Positions 1 through 8,253 of a stretch of 45,191 nt of DNA are shown piece after piece. Both the position numbers and the translations under genes were made by a program. Location: assembly GCF_014268615.1 (NCBI RefSeq), contig NZ_JABWQV010000022.1, forward strand, positions 1 through 45,191, read 5' to 3'. Origin of the DNA: Pseudomonas tehranensis. Lineage in GTDB: Bacteria; Pseudomonadota; Gammaproteobacteria; Pseudomonadales; Pseudomonadaceae. How positions within the stretch are numbered: the stretch's first letter is position 1; each line of letters starts with the position of its first letter. The notes under the pieces were generated by a model. That model worked only from the letters and a program-made list of their open reading frames with translations, had not been told where the DNA came from and ran no database searches.

Positions 1-85
1 GAGCGGGCTTGCTCGCGAAAGCGGTGGCACGGTCAGCATCAACTTTGAATCTGCCGACGCCTTCGCGAGCAAGCCCGCTCCCACA
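1..85. repeat. REP inverted pair (left end cut by window)
   Basis: Two copies of the REP core (GAGCGGGCTTGCTCGCGA at the left edge and its reverse complement near positions 64-82) face each other across about 40 bases. The outer GTGGGA of the left copy is missing because the window starts there. This is the common fluorescent-Pseudomonas intergenic REP doublet. It lies upstream of the PAS-AraC regulator and is unlikely to code for anything. Confidence 0.85.
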
Positions 86-211
86 GTGACTTCGCTGGTC
101 ATGAAAAACTGTGCGTGCCTGCTCGCGATTACGGCGTGACAAGCCCATTATTTTCGATCGACACTGCGCTACCGCAAGCAAACTCGTTCCACCAGGAGGC
201 GATGCTGGCCC

Positions 212-961
212 ATGTACCCCACGCTCACGTCCTTCGCCCCCTGCGATTTGCCTACCCTGCTCAACAGCCTGCAACCCATCGCGCCGTTGCTCGACACCCT
301 GTCGGACGTGGTGTTTTTCATCAAGGACAGCCAAGCCCGCTATGCCTTCGTCAACCAGACCCTGGCCCGGCGTTGCGGCTTCAAACAAAGCGGTGACCTG
401 CTGGGCCTCACCGCCGAACAGGTCTTTCCCGAGCGTTTCGGCCCGTTGTACACCGAGCAGGACCGACGGGTGCTGGCCAGCGGCCGGGAACTGGCCGACC
501 AGCTCGAACTGCACCTGTACTACGGCAACCAGCCGGTGTGGTGCCTGACTCATAAACTCGCCCTGCACCAGCCCAACGGCCAGATCGTCGGCCTGGCCGG
601 GATTTCCCGGGACCTGCAACTGCCCCAGTCGAGTCACCCCGCGTTCCACAAGCTGGCGGCGGTGGATGCTCATATCAAGCAGCACTTCGCCCACCCCATC
701 AGCCTTGCCGACCTGACCGCCATCGCCGGGTTGTCGGTGGCGCAGTTGGAGCGCCACTGCAAACGCATCTTCCAGCTCACGCCCCGGCAGATGATTCACA
801 AGGCACGGTTGGAAGAAGCCTCGCGGTTGTTACTGGACCATGACCTGCCCATCACCGAAATCGCCTTGCGCTGCGGGTACACCGATCACAGCGCGTTCAG
901 CCGGCAGTTCCGTGCCTTGACCAGCCTTTCGCCCAGCCAGTATCGCGAAAATCAGCGCTGA
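212..961 (+). CDS. PAS-domain AraC family transcriptional regulator
   Basis: A 249-residue regulator. Residues about 25-135 form a PAS-like sensor (DVVFFIKDSQARYAFVNQ, then a conserved G-L-A-G-I-S-R-D end). Residues about 145-247 form an AraC/XylS double helix-turn-helix (SLADLTAIAGLSVAQLERH, then ITEIALRCGYTDHSAFSRQF). The ATG was chosen because AGGAGG lies at 194-199, a slightly long 12 bases upstream, and no in-frame alternative is near. The gene sits on the same strand just before an ABC/aconitase X/proline-racemase cluster. Regulators of this PAS-AraC type neighbour hydroxyproline loci in Pseudomonas, so a role as the activator of the following genes is likely but inferred. The small molecule sensed by the PAS domain cannot be read from the sequence. 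Confidence 0.9.
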   Translation: MYPTLTSFAPCDLPTLLNSLQPIAPLLDTLSDVVFFIKDSQARYAFVNQTLARRCGFKQSGDLLGLTAEQVFPERFGPLYTEQDRRVLASGRELADQLELHLYYGNQPVWCLTHKLALHQPNGQIVGLAGISRDLQLPQSSHPAFHKLAAVDAHIKQHFAHPISLADLTAIAGLSVAQLERHCKRIFQLTPRQMIHKARLEEASRLLLDHDLPITEIALRCGYTDHSAFSRQFRALTSLSPSQYRENQR

Positions 962-1131
962 CCGGTGTTCCCTGGCGGGGCATGGCGCTGTCCGATTGCT
1001 CCCATCTGTAACATCGCGTTGAAGCGCTGCACGGGCCCTGTCGCAACCGAAAATCTTTTAACGCATGCACATCAACACCTTACCGAGACCTGCTGACTCA
1101 ACCTCAAATCGGCACGCTGCTTGCTTTATCT

Positions 1132-1163
1132 AATATCGTATACGAAATCCTCAATACGATATT
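1132..1163. promoter_or_regulatory. Inverted-repeat operator before the ABC/aconitase X operon
   Basis: AATATCGTAT at 1132-1141 and its exact reverse complement ATACGATATT at 1154-1163 are separated by 12 bases. The left arm also runs into a perfect 10-base palindrome, TCGTATACGA at 1136-1145. The site is AT-rich compared with its surroundings and ends about 30 bases before the start codon of the binding-protein gene, so it should overlap the promoter. TCGTATACGA resembles operators of FCD-type GntR regulators, but no GntR gene is in this window. The PAS-AraC protein upstream is the other candidate ligand-binding factor. Confidence 0.6.
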
Positions 1164-1194
1164 TCATCCGCATTTATTCGACAGCGAGGCATTT

Positions 1195-2013
1195 ATGAAA
1201 AACTCTGCATTGGCTGTAGCCCTGAGCGTTGCCCTCACGCCCCTTTTCATCGCCCCCGCTCAAGCCGACAAACTCGACGACATCATCGGCTCCGGCACAC
1301 TGCGCTGCGCCGTGACCCTGGACTTCCCGCCCATGGGTTTTCGTGACGCTGGCAATAAACCTGCTGGTTTTGACGTGGACTATTGCCACGACCTGGCGAA
1401 AGTCCTCGGCGTGGAACCCGAAGTGGTGGAAACACCGTTCCCGGACCGGATCCCGGCGCTTGTTTCCGGCCGTGCGGACGTGATCGTCGCCTCAACCTCC
1501 GACACTCTGGAGCGGGCCAAGACCGTGGGCCTGACCGTGCCCTACTTCGCGTTTCAGATGGTGGTGCTGACCCGCGACGATACCGGCATCAACAGCTACG
1601 ACGACCTCAAAGGCAAACCTCTGGGTAACACCAGCGGCACCTACGAAGCCATCGCCCTGGAAAAAGACCAGAAGAGTTGGGGCAGCGGCAGTTTCCGCGC
1701 CTATCAGTCGCAGAACGACACGCTGCTGGCCGTCGCCCAAGGACACATCGATGCGACCGTGGTGACCAACACCGTGGCGGCCGCGACCCTCAAGTCGGGC
1801 AAGTACAAGAACCTGAAAATCGCCGGCAACGCGCCCTATGTCATCGACTACGTGTCCCTGGGCGCCAAGCGCAACGAGTACGGCCTGATCAACTACCTCA
1901 ACCTCTTCGTCAATCAGCAGGTGCGCACTGGCCGTTACAAGGAGTTGTTCGTCAAATGGGTGGGCACCGACATCCCGCCGGCCGACCTGGTGGTGCCGCA
2001 GGTTTACTACTGA
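1195..2013 (+). CDS. Amino-acid ABC transporter periplasmic binding protein
   Basis: A 272-residue family-3 extracellular solute-binding protein. A Sec signal peptide (residues 1-24, ending APAQA before DKLDD) is followed by the SBP_bac_3 fold. Typical marks are LRCAVTLDFPPMGFRD near residue 36, PAGFDVDYCHDLAKVLG, a central ADVIVASTSDTLERAK, and LGNTSGTYEA. A GCGAGG ribosome-binding site precedes the ATG. It would capture a polar amino acid or imino acid in the periplasm and deliver it to the permease pair downstream. Given the aconitase X and proline-racemase-family genes in the same run, hydroxyproline or a related cyclic amino acid is the most likely ligand, but this is context only. Confidence 0.9.
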   Translation: MKNSALAVALSVALTPLFIAPAQADKLDDIIGSGTLRCAVTLDFPPMGFRDAGNKPAGFDVDYCHDLAKVLGVEPEVVETPFPDRIPALVSGRADVIVASTSDTLERAKTVGLTVPYFAFQMVVLTRDDTGINSYDDLKGKPLGNTSGTYEAIALEKDQKSWGSGSFRAYQSQNDTLLAVAQGHIDATVVTNTVAAATLKSGKYKNLKIAGNAPYVIDYVSLGAKRNEYGLINYLNLFVNQQVRTGRYKELFVKWVGTDIPPADLVVPQVYY

Positions 2014-2023
2014 GGATTGGAGC

Positions 2024-3802
2024 ATGCCAAGCACGCCTACCCGTGTGACGGGCCGAAGTCTGGTGGAGGGTGCCGCCCAGGGCGCCCTGCTGTACGCCGA
2101 TGTGGGCCTGAGTTTCTGGGGCGGGGTCGATCCGGCCAGCGGCGAGGTCATTGACCGCCATCATCCGTTGAGCGGCGAACGCCTGGCCGGGCGCGTGCTG
2201 GCGATTCCCAGCGGGCGTGGCTCCTGCACCGGCAGCAGCGTGCTGATGGAGATGATCAGTAACGGTCATGCCCCTGCGGCCCTGGTGCTGGCCGAGGCAG
2301 ATGAAATCCTGACCCTGGGCGTGTTGGTGGCGCAGGTGATTTTCCAGCGCTCCCTGCCGGTGATGTGTGTCGGGCGCGAGGCCTTCAACCGGTTGCGCGG
2401 TCAGGGTTTTGTGCGCATTGAAGGCGCTTGCCTGACCTTGTCGGGTCAGCGCCCCAACGATGGCTGGCATGGGCTGGACTTTCCAACCCCCGCGCTCAAC
2501 TGTTCAACCATCAGCCTCAGCGAAGAGGACCAGGCGCTGCTCGACGGCAGCCACGGCAAGGCGGCCCAGGTCGCGATGCACATTGTATTGCGCATGGCCG
2601 AGATCCAGGGCGCCACACAACTGTTGGATGTGACCCAGGCCCACATTGATGGCTGCATCTATACCGGCCCGGCCAGCCTGCGTTTTGCCGAACAACTGGT
2701 GCAGTGGGGGGCGAAGGTGCGCGTTCCCACCACGCTCAATTCGATTTCCGTGGACCAGCGGCGCTGGCGGGAGCTGGGCGTCGACCCTGCCCTGGGTGAG
2801 CCGGCCAGTGCTTTGGGTGATGCCTACATGGCAATGGGTGCGCAGTTGAGTTTCACCTGTGCCCCCTACCTGCTCGACAGTGCGCCCAAGGCTGGCGAAC
2901 AAATCGTCTGGGCCGAATCCAACGCCGTGGTCTACGCCAACAGCGTGCTCGGTGCCCGCACGCAGAAGTACCCGGACTTCCTGGACATCTGCATCGCCCT
3001 CTGCGGCCGTGCGCCATTGACCGGCTGCCATCTTGACGCGCAGCGCAAAGCCGCGCTGATTATCGATGTGCCGCCGTTGGGGTCCGTGGACGACAGCTTC
3101 TATCCGCTGCTGGGTTATCACATCGGCAGCCTGACAGGCCGTCGCATTCCACTGATCCGCGGCCTGGAGCACGCCACCCCCACGCGGGATGACTTGAAAG
3201 CCTTCGGCGCCGCGTTCGCCACCACCAGCGCCGCGCCGCTGTTCCACATCGCCGGGGTGACGCCCGAGGCCCTCGACCCTGCCGACGTCCTGGCACCAGG
3301 TATCAGCTTGGCGCAGGACACTGTCAGCGCTGCCGGCCTGCTCGCCAGTTGGCGCGAACTCAACAGCGCCCGGCACCGCCATGTGGACGTGGTCTCCCTG
3401 GGTAACCCGCATTTTTCCCTCAGCGAATTTGCCGCCCTGTCGGCCCTGTGCGCAGGCCGCCACAAACATCCGGATGTGGTGCTGGCGATCACCTGTGGCC
3501 GAGCGGTACTGGAACAGGCTCGCGAGGCGGGCCACCTGCAGGCCATCGAAGCCTTCGGCGCGCTCCTGGTCACCGACACCTGCTGGTGCATGTTGGGCGA
3601 GCCGGTCATCCCGCCCCACGCCACCACCCTGATGACCAACTCCGGTAAATATGCCCATTACGCGCCGGGTCTGGTCGGTCGCGGCGTGCACTTTGCCTGC
3701 CTCGCGCAATGCGTTGAAGCCGCGTGCAGCGCAACGGCCAGCGGTCAACCGCCGACGTGGCTGCAACCAACTGTCCATACGGGGAGGCTGACCGATGTTT
3801 GA
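2024..3802 (+). CDS. Aconitase X (fused small and large domains), probable cis-3-hydroxy-L-proline dehydratase
   Basis: A 592-residue single-chain aconitase X. Residues about 1-140 are the DUF126 small domain, with the hallmark PSGRGSCTGSSVLMEMI near residue 62. Residues about 160-570 are the DUF521 large domain, with DGCIYTG, ESNAVVYANSVLGART, DTCWCMLG and TNSGKYAHYAPG near the end. Bacterial type I (fused) aconitase X proteins are known as Fe-S cis-3-hydroxy-L-proline dehydratases, giving a pyrroline-2-carboxylate. Archaeal split versions act on mevalonate 5-phosphate. The gene lies inside an amino-acid ABC operon, 10 bases after the binding-protein gene, and overlaps the next permease start by 8 bases. 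That placement supports an amino-acid substrate and coupled translation. Confidence 0.88.
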   Translation: MPSTPTRVTGRSLVEGAAQGALLYADVGLSFWGGVDPASGEVIDRHHPLSGERLAGRVLAIPSGRGSCTGSSVLMEMISNGHAPAALVLAEADEILTLGVLVAQVIFQRSLPVMCVGREAFNRLRGQGFVRIEGACLTLSGQRPNDGWHGLDFPTPALNCSTISLSEEDQALLDGSHGKAAQVAMHIVLRMAEIQGATQLLDVTQAHIDGCIYTGPASLRFAEQLVQWGAKVRVPTTLNSISVDQRRWRELGVDPALGEPASALGDAYMAMGAQLSFTCAPYLLDSAPKAGEQIVWAESNAVVYANSVLGARTQKYPDFLDICIALCGRAPLTGCHLDAQRKAALIIDVPPLGSVDDSFYPLLGYHIGSLTGRRIPLIRGLEHATPTRDDLKAFGAAFATTSAAPLFHIAGVTPEALDPADVLAPGISLAQDTVSAAGLLASWRELNSARHRHVDVVSLGNPHFSLSEFAALSALCAGRHKHPDVVLAITCGRAVLEQAREAGHLQAIEAFGALLVTDTCWCMLGEPVIPPHATTLMTNSGKYAHYAPGLVGRGVHFACLAQCVEAACSATASGQPPTWLQPTVHTGRLTDV

Positions 3803-4460
3803 CTACAGTTTCCAGTGGCGCCCGGCCTTGCGTGCCCTGCCCGACATGCTCGCCGGGGCCTGGGTCACTTTCGAGACCGCGGCGCTGTCGATGATCTTCG
3901 GCGTGCTGATCGCCCTGGTGCTGACGGTGATGCGCCAGGCCCGCCATCCGCTGCTGCGCGGCGTGGGCAACGGCTGGGTGTCGATCGCCCGCAATACGCC
4001 TTCGCTGTTCCAGATCTACATCCTCTACTTCGGCCTCGGCTCTCTCGGGCTGCACGTCAGTTCCTGGCTGGCGTTGCTGGCCGGGATCACCTTCAACAAC
4101 GCCGGTTACCTGGCGGAAAACTTTCGCGGCGGCCTCAAGGCTGTGCCGAGTACGCAGATGCGCGCCGCCCGCTCCCTGGGCATGAGCGCCTGGCAGGCCT
4201 ACCTAATGATCATCGTCCCGCAATTGCTGCGCATTGTGTTCTACCCGCTGACCAACCAGATGGTCTGGGCGGTGCTGATGACCTCCCTGGGTGTGGTCGT
4301 GGGCCTGAACAACGACCTCACCGGCGTCACTCAGGAATACAACGTCAAGACCTTCCGCACCTTCGAATACTTCGCCCTCGCGGCGCTGCTGTACTACCTG
4401 ATCGCCAAGCTGATCGTCGGGCTGGCCCGGCTGTTGTCCTGGCGCCTGTTTCGTTATTGA
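3795..4460 (+). CDS. Amino-acid ABC transporter permease, subunit 1
   Basis: A 221-residue inner-membrane permease of the His/Glu/Gln/Arg/opine family. Several hydrophobic segments surround the EAA-like cytoplasmic loop (AARSLGMSAWQAYLMIIVPQ, residues about 117-136), which contacts the ATPase. An N-terminal GAWVTFETAALSMIFGVLIA stretch is typical of the family. Its ATG lies inside the last codons of the aconitase X gene, an 8-base overlap, so the two are translationally coupled. It pairs with the next permease to form the channel. Substrate specificity comes from the binding protein and cannot be judged here. Confidence 0.92.
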   Translation: MFDYSFQWRPALRALPDMLAGAWVTFETAALSMIFGVLIALVLTVMRQARHPLLRGVGNGWVSIARNTPSLFQIYILYFGLGSLGLHVSSWLALLAGITFNNAGYLAENFRGGLKAVPSTQMRAARSLGMSAWQAYLMIIVPQLLRIVFYPLTNQMVWAVLMTSLGVVVGLNNDLTGVTQEYNVKTFRTFEYFALAALLYYLIAKLIVGLARLLSWRLFRY

Positions 4461-4469
4461 GGTCTCGTC

Positions 4470-5120
4470 ATGTTTGAAACAAGCCTCACCCTTAACGACC
4501 TGCTGTTCTTGCTCGACGGGGCCTGGGTCACGCTGCAACTGACCGTGTGGTCGATCCTGCTGGGCACCCTGGCCGGCTTGCTGTTCGGCCTGCTGCGGGC
4601 CTTGTTGCCTCGGGCCAGCCTGCCATTGGCCTGGGTACTGGACGTGTTTCGCAGCGTGCCGCTGCTGATCCAGTTCGTGCTGTTCAACGCCCTCAAGAGC
4701 ATCGTCGGCCTGAACCTGAGCGCCTTCGCGGTCGGTTGCATCGTGCTCGGCGTCTACGCTGCCGCCTACTTCACCGAGATCGTGCGCGGTGGGGTGCTGG
4801 CGGTGCCGTTGAGTACCCGGCGGGCCAGCCGCTCCCTGGGCCTGAGTTACCTGCAGGATCTGCGCTACATCGTCCTGCCGATTGCCACGCGGGTCGCATT
4901 CCCTGGCTGGCTGAACCTGGTCTTGGGCGTGATGAAAGACACCGCGCTGGTGATGTGGATCGGCATTGTCGAACTGCTGCGCGCCTCGCAAACCATCGTC
5001 ACCCGCATCCAGGAACCGCTGCTGGTGCTGTGCATCGCGGGCCTCATTTACTACGTCATGAGCCTGGTGGTCGCCCGCCTTGGCGCACGTCTGGAAAGAA
5101 GGTGGCAGGAAAATGATTGA
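4470..5120 (+). CDS. Amino-acid ABC transporter permease, subunit 2
   Basis: A 216-residue permease homologous to the preceding gene, with the same GAWVTLQLTVWSILLGTLAG N-terminus and an EAA-type loop (RASRSLGLSYLQDLRYIVLP, residues about 111-130). It starts 9 bases after the first permease gene and its last codons overlap the ATPase start by 8 bases. Having two different permeases fits a heterodimeric polar amino-acid importer. Confidence 0.92.
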   Translation: MFETSLTLNDLLFLLDGAWVTLQLTVWSILLGTLAGLLFGLLRALLPRASLPLAWVLDVFRSVPLLIQFVLFNALKSIVGLNLSAFAVGCIVLGVYAAAYFTEIVRGGVLAVPLSTRRASRSLGLSYLQDLRYIVLPIATRVAFPGWLNLVLGVMKDTALVMWIGIVELLRASQTIVTRIQEPLLVLCIAGLIYYVMSLVVARLGARLERRWQEND

Positions 5121-5835
5121 GATCGAGAACGTACACAAATCCTTCGGCGACCTGGAAGTGGTCAAGGGCGTGAGCCTGACGGTGGACAAAGGGGAAGTGG
5201 TGTCGATCATCGGCGGCTCTGGCTCCGGCAAATCGACCCTGCTGATGTGCATCAACGGCCTGGAGCCGATCCACAAAGGCAGCATCCGCGTGGACGGCAT
5301 CGAGGTTCATGACCGCACCACCGACCTGAACCGCTTACGGCAGAAGATCGGCATCGTGTTCCAGCAATGGAACGCTTTCCCCCATCTGACGGTGCTGGAA
5401 AACGTGATGCTGGCGCCTCGCAAAGTGCTGGGCAAAAGCAAGCAGGAGGCCGAAGCGCTGGCGCTGCAACAGCTGGAGCATGTGGGCCTGGGAGACAAGC
5501 TCAAGGCCTTCCCCGGCAAGCTTTCCGGTGGTCAACAACAGCGCATGGCGATCGCCCGAGCCCTGGCGATGTCGCCGGACTACATGCTCTTCGACGAAGC
5601 CACCTCGGCCCTGGACCCGCAATTGGTGGGCGAAGTGCTGGACACCATGCGCATGCTCGCCGAAGACGGCATGACCATGGTGCTGGTGACCCACGAGATC
5701 CGCTTCGCCCGGGACGTGTCCGACCGCGTGGCGTTTTTCTGCGACGGACGGGTCCATGAGATCGGGCCGCCGGATCAGGTGATTGGCAACCCTGTGCAGC
5801 CGGAGACGGCGGCGTTTCTCAAGTCGGTGAAATAG
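5113..5835 (+). CDS. Amino-acid ABC transporter ATP-binding protein
   Basis: A 240-residue ABC ATPase starting at MIEIENVHKSFGDLEVV. Walker A is GGSGSGKST near residue 36, the signature is LSGGQQQRMAIARAL, Walker B is YMLFDEATSALDP, and the switch is VTHEI. An upstream in-frame ATG at 5080 would add 11 residues inside the permease gene. The shorter start was chosen because it begins exactly at the conserved family N-terminus and has a GGTGGCAGGAAA ribosome-binding region. It closes the four-part importer. A REP-rich spacer of about 215 bases then separates it from the enzyme genes. Confidence 0.93.
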   Translation: MIEIENVHKSFGDLEVVKGVSLTVDKGEVVSIIGGSGSGKSTLLMCINGLEPIHKGSIRVDGIEVHDRTTDLNRLRQKIGIVFQQWNAFPHLTVLENVMLAPRKVLGKSKQEAEALALQQLEHVGLGDKLKAFPGKLSGGQQQRMAIARALAMSPDYMLFDEATSALDPQLVGEVLDTMRMLAEDGMTMVLVTHEIRFARDVSDRVAFFCDGRVHEIGPPDQVIGNPVQPETAAFLKSVK

Positions 5836-5846
5836 CCAATGGCCCC

Positions 5847-5870
5847 ATCGCGAGCAGGCTCGCTCCCACA
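5847..5870. repeat. Single REP sequence
   Basis: ATCGCGAGCAGGCTCGCTCC followed by CACA, a standard REP unit in the reverse orientation, lies directly after the ATPase stop codon and before the 49-base tandem repeat. It may protect the 3' end of the transporter mRNA. Confidence 0.8.
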
Positions 5871-5894
5871 TTGTTCTGTGAACGCCACAGACCT

Positions 5895-6020
5895 CTGTGG
5901 AAGCAAGGCTTTCCCCACATTTATTTGTGGACGCCACAGAACGCTGTGGGAGCAAGGCTTCCCCCACATTGATTTGTGGACGCCACAGAACACTGTGGGA
6001 GCAAGGCTTGCCCGCGATGA
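5895..6020. repeat. 49-base tandem repeat built from degenerate REP sequence
   Basis: CTGTGG anchors occur at 5895, 5944 and 5993, giving an exact 49-base period over two full units and one partial unit. Each unit holds GGAGCAAGGCTT (one copy GGAAGCAAGGCTT) followed by CCCCCACATTGATTTGTGG and a CGCCACAGA tail; the units differ by only a few bases. A further partial copy (CTGTGAACGCCACAG) lies at 5876-5890. The last unit ends in an intact REP-like GCTTGCCCGCGATGA. No ORF crosses the array. Confidence 0.85.
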
Positions 6021-6051
6021 TGCCCTACAGGACAACACAAGGATTTGACTC

Positions 6052-7080
6052 ATGCGCTCATCGAAAATCATCCATATCGTCAGCTGCCACGCCGAAGGCG
6101 AAGTCGGCGATGTGATCGTCGGCGGCGTCGCACCACCGCCCGGCGCCACCGTATGGGAACAGTCACGCTGGATCGCCCAGGACCAGACCCTGCGTAACTT
6201 CGTGCTTAACGAGCCCCGTGGTGGCGTGTTCCGTCACGTCAACCTGCTGGTGCCCGCCAAAGACCCACGGGCGCAGATGGCCTGGATCATCATGGAACCG
6301 GCCGACACACCGCCGATGTCCGGTTCCAACTCGTTGTGCGTCGCCACCGTATTGCTGGACAGCGGCATCCTGCCCATGACCGAACCCCAGACGCGCTTGG
6401 TCCTCGAAGCTCCCGGCGGGCTGATCGAAGCGGTGGCCGACTGTCGTGACGGCAAAGTCCAGCGGGTGGAAATCAGGAACGTGCCCTCCTTCGCCGACCG
6501 CCTCGATGCCTGGATCGAAGTCGAGGGACTGGGATCGGTGCAGGTGGACACCGCCTACGGCGGCGACAGTTTCGTCATCGTCGACGCCCAGCGCCTGGGT
6601 TTTGCCATCCGCCCCGATGAAGCGGCCGAGTTGGTGGCCGTGGGGCTGAAAATCACCCGGGCCGCCAACGAACAACTGGGCTTTGTCCATCCGTTGAACC
6701 CTGACTGGTCGCATATCTCGTTTTGCCAGATCGCCGCGCCCATCGCCCTGGAGAACGGCATCGCCAGCGGTGCCAACGCCGTGGTGATCCAGCCCGGCAA
6801 GATCGATCGCTCGCCCACCGGCACCGGTTGCTCGGCGCGCATGGCGGTGTTGCATGCCAAGGGGTTGATGCAAGTGGGGGAGCGCTTCATCGGCCGCTCG
6901 ATCATCGGCTCCGAGTTCCACTGCCGTATCGATTCACTGACCGAAGTGGCCGGGCGCCCGGCGATTTATCCGTGTATCGCCGGACGCGCGTGGATCACCG
7001 GCACGCATCAACTGTTGCTGGATCCAGAAGACCCGTGGCCGCAAGGGTATCGGCTTTCAGACACCTGGCCTGGCGCATGA
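6052..7080 (+). CDS. Proline racemase family protein with Ser/Thr catalytic positions
   Basis: A 342-residue member of the proline racemase/hydroxyproline epimerase family, close to the usual 310-345. The first catalytic region reads [10 protein letters not shown] (Ser90 where racemases and 4-hydroxyproline epimerases carry Cys). The second reads [14 protein letters not shown] (Thr256 where they carry Cys). Thr at the second position is the hallmark of trans-3-hydroxy-L-proline dehydratases, but those keep Cys at the first. The Ser/Thr pair therefore makes simple two-thiol epimerisation unlikely. A dehydratase-like or altered activity is possible. Cys96 and Cys260 lie close by. AAGGA precedes the ATG. 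The ABC/aconitase X operon before it and the lyase gene after it suggest a hydroxyproline-type substrate. Confidence 0.88.
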   Translation: MRSSKIIHIVSCHAEGEVGDVIVGGVAPPPGATVWEQSRWIAQDQTLRNFVLNEPRGGVFRHVNLLVPAKDPRAQMAWIIMEPADTPPMSGSNSLCVATVLLDSGILPMTEPQTRLVLEAPGGLIEAVADCRDGKVQRVEIRNVPSFADRLDAWIEVEGLGSVQVDTAYGGDSFVIVDAQRLGFAIRPDEAAELVAVGLKITRAANEQLGFVHPLNPDWSHISFCQIAAPIALENGIASGANAVVIQPGKIDRSPTGTGCSARMAVLHAKGLMQVGERFIGRSIIGSEFHCRIDSLTEVAGRPAIYPCIAGRAWITGTHQLLLDPEDPWPQGYRLSDTWPGA

Positions 7081-7100
7081 CTTTCGAACTTTGCACATCC

Positions 7101-7227
7101 CTGTGGCGAGGGAGCTTGCTCCCGCTGGGTCGCGAAGCGGCCCTCTGGATTTGCCTGACACCCCGAGTTGCCAGGTAGTTATTGGGGTCGCTTCGCAGCC
7201 CAGCGGGAGCAAGCTCCCTCGCCACAA
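7101..7227. repeat. Long inverted REP doublet, second REP family
   Basis: TGTGGCGAGGGAGCTTGCTC (7102-7121) continuing to CCGCTGGGTCGCGAAGCGG is mirrored by GTCGCTTCGCAGCCCAGCGG and GAGCAAGCTCCCTCGCCACA ending at 7227. This family differs from the more common GTGGGAGC...CTCGCGA type: it has GGCGAGGGAGC and a second GCGAAGCGGCC stem. It fills the gap between the racemase-family gene and the lyase gene. A second copy begins near the right edge of the window. Confidence 0.85.
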
Positions 7228-7293
7228 AAGCTCTGTATTCGACTCAACTTTACCTACGTATATGAGAAATACCCTTAACCACCGGAGACAACC

Positions 7294-8211
7294 ATGAGCA
7301 AACGCATCAACTGGAGCGGCGTATTCCCCGCCGTCACCACGCAGTTCAACGATGACTTTTCCATCAACCTGGAAAAAACCCATCAAGTGATTTCCAACGT
7401 CATTCGCGACGGTGTGTCAGGCCTGGTGGTCTGCGGTTCGGTGGGGGAAAACACCTCCCTGAGTGCCGAGGAAAAAATCGCCGTGACCGAAGTGGCGGTG
7501 GACGCTTCCCGGGGTCGGGTGCCGGTGATCTGCGGCGTGGCCGAGTTCACCAGCGTGCAGGCGGCCAAGGTCGCCAACGCCGTGCGCAAGGTCGGTGTCG
7601 ACGGGGTGATGCTGATGCCGGCGCTGGTCTATGGCTCCAAGCCGTTCGAGACCGCCGAGCATTTCCGCTACGTGGCCCGGCATGCCGACGTGCCGTTGAT
7701 GGTCTACAACAACCCGCCGATCTACAAGAATGACGTGACCCCGGACATCCTGATTTCCCTGGCTGATTGCGACAACGTGGTGTGTTTCAAGGATTCGTCC
7801 GGCGACACCCGGCGTTTCATCGACGTGCGCAATGAGGTCGGCGACCGCTTTGTGTTGTTTGCCGGCCTGGACGACGTGGTGCTGGAAAGCTTGGCGGTGG
7901 GTGCCGAAGGTTGGGTCTCGGGGATGTCCAACGTGTTCCCCCAAGAAGGCGAAACCATTTTCCGCCTGGCCCGCGCCGGACGTTTTGCCGAAGCAATGCC
8001 GATCTATGAATGGCTGATGCCGATCCTGCACCTGGACGCCCGCGCCGACCTGGTGCAGTGCATCAAACTGTGCGAAGCCATCGCCGGTCGCGGCAGCGCC
8101 CTCACCCGCCCACCGCGCCTGGCGCTGCCGGAGGAGGATCGCGTGTATGTCGAGCAGATCATGGCCAAGGCCCTGGCCAATCGGCCGGTGTTGCCGGATG
8201 TAGGGCTTTGA
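7294..8211 (+). CDS. Dihydrodipicolinate synthase family lyase/deaminase (LhpC-like)
   Basis: A 305-residue class I aldolase-fold protein. The Schiff-base lysine lies in VVCFKDSSGD (near residue 166) and the catalytic tyrosine in MVYNNPP (near residue 138). CGSVGENTSLSAEEK is the variant of the GTTGE substrate-carboxylate loop. A GGAG ribosome-binding site precedes the ATG. In hydroxyproline clusters a family member deaminates pyrroline-4-hydroxy-2-carboxylate to 2-oxoglutarate semialdehyde, and that is the best guess here. Other family reactions (KDG or N-acetylneuraminate aldolase) are less likely from context. The next enzyme, a semialdehyde dehydrogenase, is not in the window. Confidence 0.85.
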   Translation: MSKRINWSGVFPAVTTQFNDDFSINLEKTHQVISNVIRDGVSGLVVCGSVGENTSLSAEEKIAVTEVAVDASRGRVPVICGVAEFTSVQAAKVANAVRKVGVDGVMLMPALVYGSKPFETAEHFRYVARHADVPLMVYNNPPIYKNDVTPDILISLADCDNVVCFKDSSGDTRRFIDVRNEVGDRFVLFAGLDDVVLESLAVGAEGWVSGMSNVFPQEGETIFRLARAGRFAEAMPIYEWLMPILHLDARADLVQCIKLCEAIAGRGSALTRPPRLALPEEDRVYVEQIMAKALANRPVLPDVGL

Positions 8212-8253
8212 CTGTAGGACATGGCGCTGACCGGCGGTGATAGCGCCGCCGCC

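Noticed and set aside
1492..2470. Long minus-strand open frames opposite the binding-protein and aconitase X genes
   Set aside because: They are shadows caused by GC-rich codon bias; the translations show no domains and the plus-strand genes are clear family members.
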